From DAOTZS01 sp034434335 (lineage in GTDB: Bacteria > Chloroflexota > Anaerolineae > CG2-30-64-16): a stretch of 5,670 bases of DNA. Both the position numbers and the translations under genes were made by a program. The DNA lies in contig DAOTZS010000128.1 in assembly GCA_034434335.1 (NCBI GenBank), positions 1 to 5,670 of the forward strand. The letters run 5' to 3'. The notes beneath the pieces are model-generated. The model was not told where the DNA came from. It worked only from the letters and a program-made list of their open reading frames with translations, and made no database searches. Shown piece after piece: positions 1 through 5,414 of this stretch (the first letter of the stretch is position 1; each line of letters starts with the position of its first letter).

Positions 1-143
1 GGGTTGTCCACCAGGTGGCGGATGTTGTCCTCTGACCCCGTGGAGAGGTCGTCAATCGCCACCACCTGGTGCCCCTCGGCCAGCAGCGCCTCACACAAGT
101 GGCTGCCGATAAACCCCGCCCCACCGGTAACCAAAGCTTTCAT
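1..143 (-). CDS. NAD(P)-dependent nucleotide-sugar epimerase/dehydratase (extended SDR), N-terminal part only
   Basis: Read on the minus strand, 47 complete codons start at ATG 143-141 and run off the left edge. The visible part is the first half of a Rossmann fold. A short beta strand (KALVT) leads into the dinucleotide loop G7-x-x-G10-x-x-G13 (TGGAGFIGSHL, residues 6-16). The second strand ends in acidic D31-D32 within IDDLSTG, the usual sign of NAD preference in extended SDRs of the UDP-glucose 4-epimerase, dTDP-glucose 4,6-dehydratase and UDP-glucuronate decarboxylase type. A GAGG ribosome site (complement of 151-154) sits 7 bases before the ATG. The catalytic YxxxK lies outside the window, so the exact substrate cannot be named. 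The gene is divergent from plsX and has its own candidate promoter. It may supply an activated sugar for surface glycans, in line with the glycosyltransferase at 4608, but that link is inference. Confidence 0.9.
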   Translation of the reverse strand, partial: MKALVTGGAGFIGSHLCEALLAEGHQVVAIDDLSTGSEDNIRHLVDN

Positions 144-221
144 GGGCCAACCTCAGATGAACAGGGACGCTCATAATATGGCTGTTCAGCTTTGCCTCCT
201 ACCTTGCCAGCGTTGAGGGCC

Positions 222-251
222 AGTGTAACCGCGGCGCCCCTGTTTTGTCAA
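222..251 (-). promoter_or_regulatory. Candidate sigma70-type promoter for the leftward SDR gene
   Basis: On the minus strand a perfect -35 TTGACA (complement of 246-251) is followed after 18 bases by TACACT (complement of 222-227), a 4/6 match to TATAAT. Transcription would begin near position 215, giving a leader of roughly 70 bases before the ATG at 143. An AT-rich TATTAT (complement of 173-178) nearer the gene has no convincing -35. This is a consensus match by eye only. Confidence 0.5.
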
Positions 252-273
252 CCGTCGCAACCTATCGTATACT
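245..273 (+). promoter_or_regulatory. Candidate sigma70-type promoter for plsX
   Basis: TTGTCA (245-250, 5/6 match to TTGACA) and TATACT (268-273, 5/6 match to TATAAT) are separated by exactly 17 bases. The predicted start of transcription is near 280, about 100 bases before the plsX ATG at 380. The -35 box overlaps the -35 of the leftward promoter at 246-251. Because transcription would start downstream of 245, an upstream in-frame start for plsX near 245 is very unlikely. Confidence 0.6.
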
Positions 274-379
274 GGGGCCTGGCTCGTCCAAAGGGCCCAG
301 GGGAAGCGATGCAGCTCATCCCTGCATCAGCGCGAGCGGGGATGGGAGCTGCTTTTGGGGCAGGAGAGAACATAGTGCT

Positions 380-1423
380 ATGAAGATCGTAGTTGATGCC
401 ATGGGGGGCGACCACGCGCCAGGGGTCGTGGTAGCTGGGGCAGTGGCGCAGGCCCGGGAACACGGTACCCAGATCATCCTGGTCGGTATCGAGGATCGGG
501 TGCGGGCCGAGCTGGCCAGGCATCCCGGCGCGGCCGAGCTACCCATCGAGGTAGTGCATGCCTCGCAGGTGGTGGAGATGGCCGAACACACCGCGGCCGT
601 AAGGGCCAAGCCCGATTCCTCCATGAGCGTAGGGATGCGCCTGGTTAAGGAGGGCCGGGGCGACGCGTTCGCCTCGGCGGGCAACTCGGGCGCGGTGATG
701 GCGGCCGCGCTTTTCGAGCTCGGCCGGCTGCCCGGGGTGGCGCGGCCGGCCCTGGGTACCCGCTACCCGGCCGCGCCCGTGCCCTGCCTGATCATTGACA
801 TCGGTGCCAACGCCGACTGCAAACCCGAGTACCTGGTCCAGTTCGCCATTATGGGCCAGGTCTATGCCCGCCTCATCTACGGCCTGGAGAACCCCACTGT
901 GGGCATCATCTCCAACGGCGAAGAGCCAGATAAGGGCAACATGCTGATCCGCGAGACCTACCCCCTCCTCCGGGCCAGTGGCCTCAACTTCGTCGGCAAT
1001 GTGGAGGGCAAGGATATCGGCCGGGGGATGGCCAACGTGGTGGTGACCGACGGCCTGACCGGCAACGTGATCATTAAGCTGACCGAAGGCGTGGTTGCTT
1101 TCCTGGGCCGCATGCTGAAGCGCGAGTTCACCGCTGGCCTGCGCAACAAGGCGGGGCTGGCGTTGATGCTGCCGGGCCTGCTGGTAGCGCTGCCTGGCCT
1201 GGCGTTGCTCTACCCCACCCTGGCCAACCTGCGCAAACGCATGGACTGGCGGGAGATCGGGGGCGCGCCGCTGCTGGGGGTCAACGGGGTGGTGGTGATC
1301 GGCCATGGCCGCAGCGACGCCCGGGCCATCCAGAACATGATCCGCATGGCCGAGCTCAGCGTGCGCCAGGGGCTGGTGGCGGCCCTCAAGGAAGCGCTGG
1401 ACAACCGAGTTGAGTCACAATAG
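380..1423 (+). CDS. plsX: Phosphate acyltransferase PlsX
   Basis: This 347-residue protein converts acyl-ACP plus phosphate to acyl-phosphate, the donor used by PlsY in the first step of phosphatidic acid synthesis. PlsX is a peripheral protein on the inner face of the membrane. Family landmarks appear in order: VDAMGGDHAP (5-14), SAGNSGA (99-105), IDIGANADCKPEYLVQFAIMG (139-159 region), VVTDGLTGNV (221-230) and the C-terminal GGAPLLGVNGVVVIGHG (294-310). Start ATG 380 is chosen because the homologous region begins there with MKIVVDAMGG. An AGGAGA (362-367) lies 12 bases upstream, slightly far. The frame stays open back to 245, but the promoter covers that stretch. Residues 252-285 form an unusually long hydrophobic segment (ALMLPGLLVALPGLALLYP), about 14 residues longer than I recall for Bacillus PlsX. 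No rpmF lies upstream and no fabH downstream, unlike the common rpmF-plsX-fabH order. fabF follows after 557 bases. Confidence 0.96.
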   Translation: MKIVVDAMGGDHAPGVVVAGAVAQAREHGTQIILVGIEDRVRAELARHPGAAELPIEVVHASQVVEMAEHTAAVRAKPDSSMSVGMRLVKEGRGDAFASAGNSGAVMAAALFELGRLPGVARPALGTRYPAAPVPCLIIDIGANADCKPEYLVQFAIMGQVYARLIYGLENPTVGIISNGEEPDKGNMLIRETYPLLRASGLNFVGNVEGKDIGRGMANVVVTDGLTGNVIIKLTEGVVAFLGRMLKREFTAGLRNKAGLALMLPGLLVALPGLALLYPTLANLRKRMDWREIGGAPLLGVNGVVVIGHGRSDARAIQNMIRMAELSVRQGLVAALKEALDNRVESQ

Positions 1424-1640
1424 CCGGACACCCCAACGATGATCTGGCGCCAGGTACACTCAACAGCGTTCTCAAACAGGCATAGCTGCCGAAGTTTGAT
1501 AAGTAAAGAGAGAGGCGGGGCTAAACCCCTGTACTGAGAGAGCAAAGCCCTGTCGGGGCCAGAACTAGCCCGTAGGGCTTCGCCCTTTCAGCCCAGAGCT
1601 TCAGCTCGGGGCAGCTTTGAATCATCTCACTATTCAGCCC
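1424..1640. other. Non-coding stretch after plsX with clustered short stem-loops
   Basis: I see no credible gene here. Close behind the plsX stop is a perfect 10-bp palindrome, CTGGCGCCAG (1444-1453). A stem-loop follows at 1472-1499: TCAAAC pairs with GTTTGA and GGCA with TGCC, separated by an internal loop, with no T-run. Several compact GC hairpins lie at 1517-1612 and are listed separately. No clear intrinsic terminator for plsX is visible. The rest has no recognisable RNA family or promoter. Confidence 0.6.
1517..1612. repeat. Cluster of short GC-rich hairpins (REP-like)
   Basis: Within 96 bases I count four small inverted repeats. GGGG/CCCC lies at 1517-1529 and GCCC/GGGC at 1547-1559. 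AGGGC-TTC-GCCCT lies at 1574-1586. The last, at 1591-1612, pairs GCCC-GAGC with GCTC-GGGC around the loop TTCA, with one A-G mismatch. An 8-base direct repeat TTCAGCCC occurs at 1587-1594 and 1633-1640. The cluster resembles intergenic REP-type sequence or a structured leader, but I do not recognise a named RNA. Copies elsewhere in the genome would be needed to call it a repeat family. Confidence 0.4.
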
Positions 1641-1713
1641 GGGATGGTTCAAAATCAAAATTGGTTAATGCTTTCTGCCCCCTTGGGCCTTCACTGCCCC
1701 TTACCCCCCTTGT

Positions 1714-1753
1714 CCCCCCTCTCCCCTTGGCCTGCAGCCAGGGGAGAGGGGGG
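1714..1753. repeat. Long C/G-rich hairpin, 17 bp with one bulge
   Basis: CCCCCCTCTCCCC (1714-1726) pairs perfectly with GGGGAGAGGGGGG (1741-1753). After a bulged T1727 the stem continues as TGGC (1728-1731) with GCCA (1737-1740), leaving the 5-base loop CTGCA. It is the left internal arm of the palindromic element. Similar C-run/G-run palindromes are common in intergenic regions of many GC-rich bacteria, from general memory. Confidence 0.75.
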
Positions 1754-1762
1754 ATTATGAGG

Positions 1763-1803
1763 GGGTTTTTGCGGCGGCCTTTGGCCGCTGCAAAAACCCT
1801 TTT
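1763..1803 (+). terminator. Strong hairpin followed by TTTT, possible intrinsic terminator
   Basis: GGGTTTTTGC (1763-1772) and the following GGCGGCC pair with GGCCGC-TGCAAAAACCC to give 17 consecutive pairs ending at 1799. One is a G-T wobble (1773-1789), and the loop is TTT (1780-1782). TTTT (1800-1803) follows at once on the plus strand. This could stop read-through from plsX before fabF. However, it lies 340 bases after the plsX stop and inside the inverted-repeat element, so it may simply be element structure. Confidence 0.4.
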
Positions 1804-1980
1804 CTCCTCTCCCCTCCCCTCTCCTGCCGCCGAAGGCGAGCGGGGGAGGGAAGGGGGCAGGGGGAGGGGTGGGGGCCCTGGGCGGCAATTCTAACGACCA
1901 CAAAAAGTGTAAACCAATTTTCCCGGCAAATTGAACCATCCCTTCAGTCCTTATCTGACTCTGTTGCAGAATCTTAGGAG

Positions 1981-3249
1981 ATGACATCATTGCACGAGAG
2001 ATATAACAGCCGGCGACGGGTCGTGGTGACCGGCCTGGGCGCGTTGACGCCGGTGGGGCTCAGCGCGCCGGCGACCTGGGAGGCGTTAGTGGCGGGGCGT
2101 TCGGGGGTGGGGCCTGCCACACAATTCGACGCCAGCGCCTATCCCACTCGCATCGCAGCCGAAGTGAAAGGGTTTGACCCGGCCAGCCACATCGGTCCTA
2201 AGGAAGCGCGACGGATGGCGCGCTGCACCCAGTTCGCCGTGGTGGCCGCCAGAGAGGCCGTGGCAGATGCGGGATTGCAATGGGCGCACGAGGACATGGA
2301 ACGGGTGGGGGTGATCCTGGGCACGGGCGTGGGTGGCCTGGAATTGCTGCTGGAACCAATTGGCCGGCTGATGGCCACCGGCCATACGCGGGTAGTGCCC
2401 CACCTGGCCCTGGAGTCCCTGGCCAATATGGCCGCCTTTCATGTTGGCCTGGAGCATGGCTGCCTGGGGCCGCTGGCCACGATAGTTACCACCTGCGCGG
2501 CCGGTACCCAGGCTATAGGAGAGGCCATGGAGGTGATCCGCCGTGGGGCAGCAGATGTGATGCTGGCTGGCGGCACCGAGGCACAGATCTCGCCCCTCTT
2601 TTTCGCCGGTTTCGGCAGCATGCGCATCCTCTCGACGCGCAACGACCAGCCAGCAAGGGCCTGCCGGCCATTCGATGCCAACCGCGATGGGCTGGTGATA
2701 GGGGAAGGAGCAGCCATCCTGGTGCTGGAAGAGCTCGAGCACGCGCTGCGCCGGGGCGCGCGTATCTATGGCGAATTGTTGGGCCAGGCCGCCTCGGCCG
2801 ACGCGCACCACATTGCCCACCCCGATCCTACTGGTGCCGGCCCCGCGCGCGCCATGCGCTGGGCCCTGGCCGACGCTGGCCTGGCACCCGAACAGGTTAC
2901 CTATATCAACGCTCACGGCACCGCCACCGAGCAAAACGATAGCACTGAGACCCTCGCCATCAAGCGCGCTTTTGGCGAACATGCCTATCGCCTGGCCATC
3001 AGCAGCACCAAGAGCATGATCGGCCACTGCTTTGGGGGCGGTGGGGCTATCGAAACTCTGGCCACCATTATGACCGTCTACACCGACACTATCCACCCCA
3101 CCATTAACTACGAGACCCCTGATCCAGCCTGCGACCTGGATTACGTGCCCAACGTCGCCCGTCGGCAGCGGGTGGAGGTGGCCATAAAAAATTCCTTTGG
3201 CATGGGAGGCCAGAACGCCTGCCTGGTAATCGGCAAGTGGCCACGGTAA
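1981..3249 (+). CDS. fabF: Beta-ketoacyl-ACP synthase II (FabF/KAS II)
   Basis: This 422-residue condensing enzyme extends acyl-ACP by decarboxylative condensation with malonyl-ACP in cytosolic type II fatty acid synthesis. The thiolase-fold signature is complete. The nucleophile is C172 in VTTCAAGTQA, with H312 in NAHGTATEQND, K344 in SSTKSMIGH and H349. Spacings match E. coli FabF (C163, H303, K335, H340) with a constant offset of nine, quoted from memory. The N terminus VVVTGLGALTPVG and the FDASAYPTRIAAEV region are typical of KAS II. In the C-terminal NSFGMGGQNA loop, M408 stands where FabF normally has the gating Phe400. The ATG at 1981 directly abuts AGGAG (1976-1980), so TTG at 1990, nine bases from that site, may be the true start. 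A short-chain specialised KS is less likely. The next gene begins 30 bases downstream, so the two are probably co-transcribed. Confidence 0.95.
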   Translation: MTSLHERYNSRRRVVVTGLGALTPVGLSAPATWEALVAGRSGVGPATQFDASAYPTRIAAEVKGFDPASHIGPKEARRMARCTQFAVVAAREAVADAGLQWAHEDMERVGVILGTGVGGLELLLEPIGRLMATGHTRVVPHLALESLANMAAFHVGLEHGCLGPLATIVTTCAAGTQAIGEAMEVIRRGAADVMLAGGTEAQISPLFFAGFGSMRILSTRNDQPARACRPFDANRDGLVIGEGAAILVLEELEHALRRGARIYGELLGQAASADAHHIAHPDPTGAGPARAMRWALADAGLAPEQVTYINAHGTATEQNDSTETLAIKRAFGEHAYRLAISSTKSMIGHCFGGGGAIETLATIMTVYTDTIHPTINYETPDPACDLDYVPNVARRQRVEVAIKNSFGMGGQNACLVIGKWPR

Positions 3250-3279
3250 AAGCCCAGAAGTGAAAGGTGCGAGGAGAAG

Positions 3280-3975
3280 ATGCAGTTTACGGCTAATATG
3301 AAATTGATCCGCCAGCGAGGCCGGCTGGGCATGTACGCCAGCCTGGCAGGTCTGGGCGTGTTGGTGGTGGGCATGATTGCCTCCTTTCAGCAGCAGTACC
3401 TGTGGGTCTCATTACTGGCGGTGCTCTTGGGGTTCTTGCTCTCACAGCTTGGCAGCTACAACCTGCGCCGCTGGGGACGCTCTCCCCGGCCCGATCAAGT
3501 GCTCGAGCAGGCATTAAAGGGGTTTGATGACCGCTACCACCTCTACGCCTGGACTCTTCCCGCCCCCTATGTGCTGTTGAGCCCACAAGGGGTCTACTGT
3601 TTTGCCATCCGTGACCAGACCGGCGAGATTAGCGTGACCGGCGCACAGTGGCGCAGTAAGTTCACCTTGGGCCGCCTTCTTCTGCTCTTCGCCCAGGAGG
3701 GATTGGGCAACCCCACCAGTGAAGCGCTGGAGTACGCCGAGCGGATGGACGAGTGGATCAAGTCGGAGTTGCCGGACGTGACGGTGCGCAGCCAGCCGGT
3801 GGTGGTTTTCATCAACGAGCGTGCCAGGCTGAGCATCAACGATCCATTGGTGCCGGTGTTAGAAGCCAAGGGCCTGAAGAAATGGCTGCGCGGGCCGGGA
3901 AAGGGTGAGAGCCTCAAGAGCACCGATTACAAGGCGCTGGAGCGGTTATTCGATTCGCGCAGTGGGGCAGAGTGA
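3280..3975 (+). CDS. Two-helix membrane protein with a degenerate NERD-like domain
   Basis: The protein has 231 residues. A basic N terminus (KLIRQRGR, 8-15) is followed by two hydrophobic helices at about 17-35 and 41-58, then a cytosolic domain. Residues 83-125 (DDRYHLYAW, LLSPQGVYCFAIRDQTGEISV) and 170-205 (QPVVVFINERARLSI) follow the pattern of nuclease-related NERD domains. These usually read Gv-fvIExKnwxG and later have a vvvF strand. The catalytic E-x-K of that motif would fall at A109 and R111, so nuclease activity is doubtful. GAGGAG (3271-3276) sits only 3 bases before ATG 3280. ATG 3298 is an alternative start without its own ribosome site. It lies 30 bases after fabF, suggesting one transcript, but a role in lipid synthesis is not shown. 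The family assignment is by eye, so hypothetical membrane protein is the safe name. Confidence 0.7.
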   Translation: MQFTANMKLIRQRGRLGMYASLAGLGVLVVGMIASFQQQYLWVSLLAVLLGFLLSQLGSYNLRRWGRSPRPDQVLEQALKGFDDRYHLYAWTLPAPYVLLSPQGVYCFAIRDQTGEISVTGAQWRSKFTLGRLLLLFAQEGLGNPTSEALEYAERMDEWIKSELPDVTVRSQPVVVFINERARLSINDPLVPVLEAKGLKKWLRGPGKGESLKSTDYKALERLFDSRSGAE

Positions 3976-3994
3976 AGACGCGGCTGGCTGTGCA

Positions 3995-4000
3995 TATATA
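3995..4000 (+). promoter_or_regulatory. Possible -10 box just upstream of the toxin gene
   Basis: TATATA at 3995-4000 sits in a short AT-rich, near-palindromic stretch (3991-4003), in contrast with the GC-rich flanks. Transcription would begin at about 4007, right at the ATG at 4008, where no ribosome site is visible, so a leaderless message is possible. The -35 position (3972-3977, GTGAAG) is weak. The near palindrome could also be the autoregulatory operator usual for such modules. Confidence 0.3.
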
Positions 4001-4007
4001 GCATGAC

Positions 4008-4308
4008 ATGGCTTACAGCATCGAATTCGCCGAGTCCGTAAGAGAGCAACTTCGGAGCCTGTCTGCACGTCAACGTGCATTGATCTTCGATGCCGTTGAA
4101 AAGCAACTGATGCATGAACCGTTCACTGAAACACGTAACAAGAAGCCCTTACGGCCCAATCCCCTTGCGCCGTGGGAACTGCGTATTGGTAACCTGTGGG
4201 TTTTCCTACGATCTAGCAGCAGATGATCCCGGTGTCGTCCGGATCCTGGCTATCGGGGTGAAGAGACGAAATCGCTTGGTGATTGCGGGCAAAGAGGTGC
4301 AACTATGA
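4008..4308 (+). pseudogene. RelE/ParE-type toxin gene broken by a +1 frameshift
   Basis: The first reading frame (4008-4226) starts MAYSIEFAESVREQL and runs to NLWVFLRSSSR before a TGA. The rest of a RelE/ParE-like toxin lies in the +1 frame up to TGA 4306-4308, with VVRILAIGVKRRNRL. Removing one C of the pair at 4205-4206 restores a continuous 99-residue protein reading GNLWVFYDLAADDP at the junction, exactly the family pattern (WELRIG, VFYD, hydrophobic VVRIL, GVKRxNRL). Active members are mRNA interferases or gyrase inhibitors. The truncated 72-residue product lacks the final strands and is probably inactive. The end overlaps the antitoxin ATG by ATGA. Base composition is nearer 50% GC, lower than the flanking genes, suggesting acquisition. 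Sequencing or assembly error in the CC pair is the main alternative. Confidence 0.8.
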
Positions 4309-4571
4309 AGACAATTGAGCTGACAACAGCGACAAGACCACTCTCAGAGTACGCAAGGGAGCTAGAAGACGAAGTGGTGGTGTTGACATCTCACCAGGAA
4401 CCTGTTGCCGCTCTCATCTCTTTAAAGGGGATCGACAAAGAATCGCTGATCTTGAGTACAGATCCGGAATTCATAGCCATTATCGAAAGAGCGAGGGCAG
4501 AATTTGCAGCGGGGAAGAAACTGACGCTAGATGAAATGAAGCAAAGCCTAGAGTCTGCCAATCGTGCTTAG
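4305..4571 (+). CDS. Phd/YefM-family antitoxin
   Basis: The protein has 88 residues. The N-terminal half (TRPLSEYARELEDEVVVLTSHQEPVAALISL, roughly residues 10-40) matches the Phd/YefM fold: a xPLSEYxR helix, then a strand with vvvLTxxxxPVAaLISL. In this family that part dimerises and binds operator DNA. The C-terminal half (about 44-88, acidic and helical, with TDPEFIAIIERARAEF) would wrap and neutralise the toxin. GAGGTG (4294-4299) lies 5 bases before ATG 4305, and the start overlaps the toxin stop as ATGA, indicating coupled translation. The toxin-first order is less common for Phd/YefM pairs than antitoxin-first, though it occurs. Line counts of 47-53% GC set it apart from the roughly 62% GC neighbours. 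The frame is intact although the toxin is broken. Confidence 0.85.
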   Translation: MKTIELTTATRPLSEYARELEDEVVVLTSHQEPVAALISLKGIDKESLILSTDPEFIAIIERARAEFAAGKKLTLDEMKQSLESANRA

Positions 4572-4574
4572 CCC

Positions 4575-4591
4575 GAGGCAGAGCGTGCCTC
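4575..4591. repeat. Short stem-loop after the antitoxin stop
   Basis: GAGGCA (4575-4580) pairs with TGCCTC (4586-4591) around the loop GAGCG, starting 4 bases after the antitoxin TAG. No T-run follows on either strand, so it is at best a weak terminator or RNA-processing hairpin between the accessory module and the glycosyltransferase gene. Confidence 0.35.
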
Positions 4592-4607
4592 AGAAAAGAA
4601 CAAGGCT

Positions 4608-5414
4608 ATGCCTGACGGACAAAAAGTCATCGTAGTCATGCCGGCTTACAACGCGGCGCGCACCCTCGAGCGGACCTATCGCGATATCCCCCCGCATGTG
4701 GTGGACCAGGTCATCCTGGTGGACGATGTCAGCCAGGATGAGACGGTCGAGGTGGCACGGCGCCTGGGGCTGGATGTCGTCATTCACATCCAGAACCGCG
4801 GTTATGGTGGCAATCAGAAGACCTGCTACCTGGAGGCACTGCGCGCGGGCGCCGACATCGTGGTTATGCTCCATCCCGACTACCAGTACGACTCGACCCG
4901 TATCCCTGCCCTGATCGCGCCCATCCAGGCTGGCGAGGCTGATATGATGATGGGGTCGCGGGTGTTGGGTGGGGGCACGCTGGCCGGCGGCATGCCCCTT
5001 TGGAAATACATCGCCAACCGCTTCCTGACCGCGGTGGAAAACCTGGCCCTGGGCACGCACCTTTCCGAATGCCACACCGGCTTCCGCGCCTACAGCAGAA
5101 AAGTGCTGGAGACCATCCCCTTCCTGCTCAACTCAGATGACTTCGTTTTTGACACGGAAGTGATCGCCCAGGCAGTTGCTTTCGGCTTTCGTATCGGTGA
5201 GATCGGCGTGCCCACCCGCTACTTTCCCGAAGCCTCCTCGGTGAACTTCCGGCGTAGCGTGGTCTACGGCCTGGGGACCCTGTGGGTGATGTTGCGCTAT
5301 CGCCTGGACCGCCTGGGGGTGTGGCCATGCCGCAAATTCCGGGCAACCCTGCGCGAGGTGATCAGCCGTTACCACGCAGCAGAGATCCTGGCCCCCCGCA
5401 ACGGTGTCCCATGA
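4608..5414 (+). CDS. GT2-family glycosyltransferase (polyprenyl-phosphate sugar transferase-like)
   Basis: This 268-residue GT-A fold enzyme of family GT2 transfers a sugar from a nucleotide donor. Motifs appear in order. VIVVMPAYNAARTL (7-20) is the N-terminal strand and loop. VILVDDVSQDET (35-46) carries the donor-binding D39-D40. NRGYGGNQ (63-70) follows. HPDYQYD (89-95) holds the metal-site acidic residues D91/D95, replacing the usual DADGQH of dolichol-phosphate mannosyltransferase relatives. GSRVLGGG (116-123) and HTGFRAYSR (156-164) complete the set. No membrane segment is obvious, so it is probably cytosolic or membrane-peripheral. AAGG (4602-4605) is only 2 bases from the ATG, so initiation may be weak. 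The gene overlaps the next membrane protein gene by ATGA. That pairing suggests loading of a lipid carrier or glycolipid synthesis, but donor and acceptor cannot be read from the sequence. Confidence 0.9.
   Translation: MPDGQKVIVVMPAYNAARTLERTYRDIPPHVVDQVILVDDVSQDETVEVARRLGLDVVIHIQNRGYGGNQKTCYLEALRAGADIVVMLHPDYQYDSTRIPALIAPIQAGEADMMMGSRVLGGGTLAGGMPLWKYIANRFLTAVENLALGTHLSECHTGFRAYSRKVLETIPFLLNSDDFVFDTEVIAQAVAFGFRIGEIGVPTRYFPEASSVNFRRSVVYGLGTLWVMLRYRLDRLGVWPCRKFRATLREVISRYHAAEILAPRNGVP

Larger units (their letters stand above)
1641..1942. mobile_element. MITE-like palindromic element with terminal inverted repeats
   Basis: The ends are inverted copies of each other. GGGATGGTTCAA at 1641-1652 is the exact complement of 1931-1942. 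Just inside, AAAATTGGTT (1657-1666) is the exact complement of 1912-1921. The spacers between these blocks are 4 and 9 bases. The interior has no believable gene. It holds a 17-bp hairpin (1714-1753), another 17-bp hairpin (1763-1799), a small CGCC-GAA-GGCG stem (1828-1838), C-rich left and G-rich right flanks, and strong strand asymmetry. No transposase is present, so it would be non-autonomous. TTCAG follows the right end (1943-1947) and also occurs 3 bases outside the left end (1633-1637), but the offset makes a target duplication uncertain. Alternatively it is a large intergenic cruciform or attenuator. Confidence 0.6.

Noticed and set aside
245..379. Longer plsX reading frame starting at 245 (45 extra residues)
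   Set aside because: The extension has no PlsX homology, no ribosome site, and lies over the predicted promoter. The conserved N terminus begins exactly at ATG 380.
539..1306. 255-codon open frame on the minus strand inside plsX
   Set aside because: It is antisense to a clearly homologous gene, with a His/Gln/Gly/Val-rich composition typical of GC-rich shadow frames and no recognisable domain.
1700..1880. CRISPR array suspected from repeated C/G-rich blocks
   Set aside because: The blocks have no constant-length direct repeats or unique spacers. They are inverted hairpins and homopolymer runs.
1633..1947. TTCAG direct repeat as a target-site duplication of the element
   Set aside because: The left copy is 3 bases away from the inverted repeat, and TTCAG also occurs twice more nearby (1587-1591, 1600-1604), so chance is likely.
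1661..1990. Small open frames on both strands across the palindromic element (1661-1894 plus, 1691-1990 minus)
   Set aside because: The predicted products are Pro/Gly/Arg low-complexity readings of the C/G runs and hairpins, with no conserved features.
2280..2942. 220-codon plus-strand frame overlapping fabF
   Set aside because: It is an alternative frame of a real gene, rich in Gly/Arg/Pro/Trp, with no ribosome site or family match.
2086..3096. 336-codon open frame on the minus strand inside fabF
   Set aside because: It is fully antisense to fabF, whose active-site residues are all conserved. The product has low-complexity shadow composition and no domain.
4200..4212. Programmed +1 frameshift producing a full-length toxin
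   Set aside because: No recognised slippery site, in-frame stop at the shift point, or stimulatory structure is visible. A simple one-base insertion or sequencing error explains it better.
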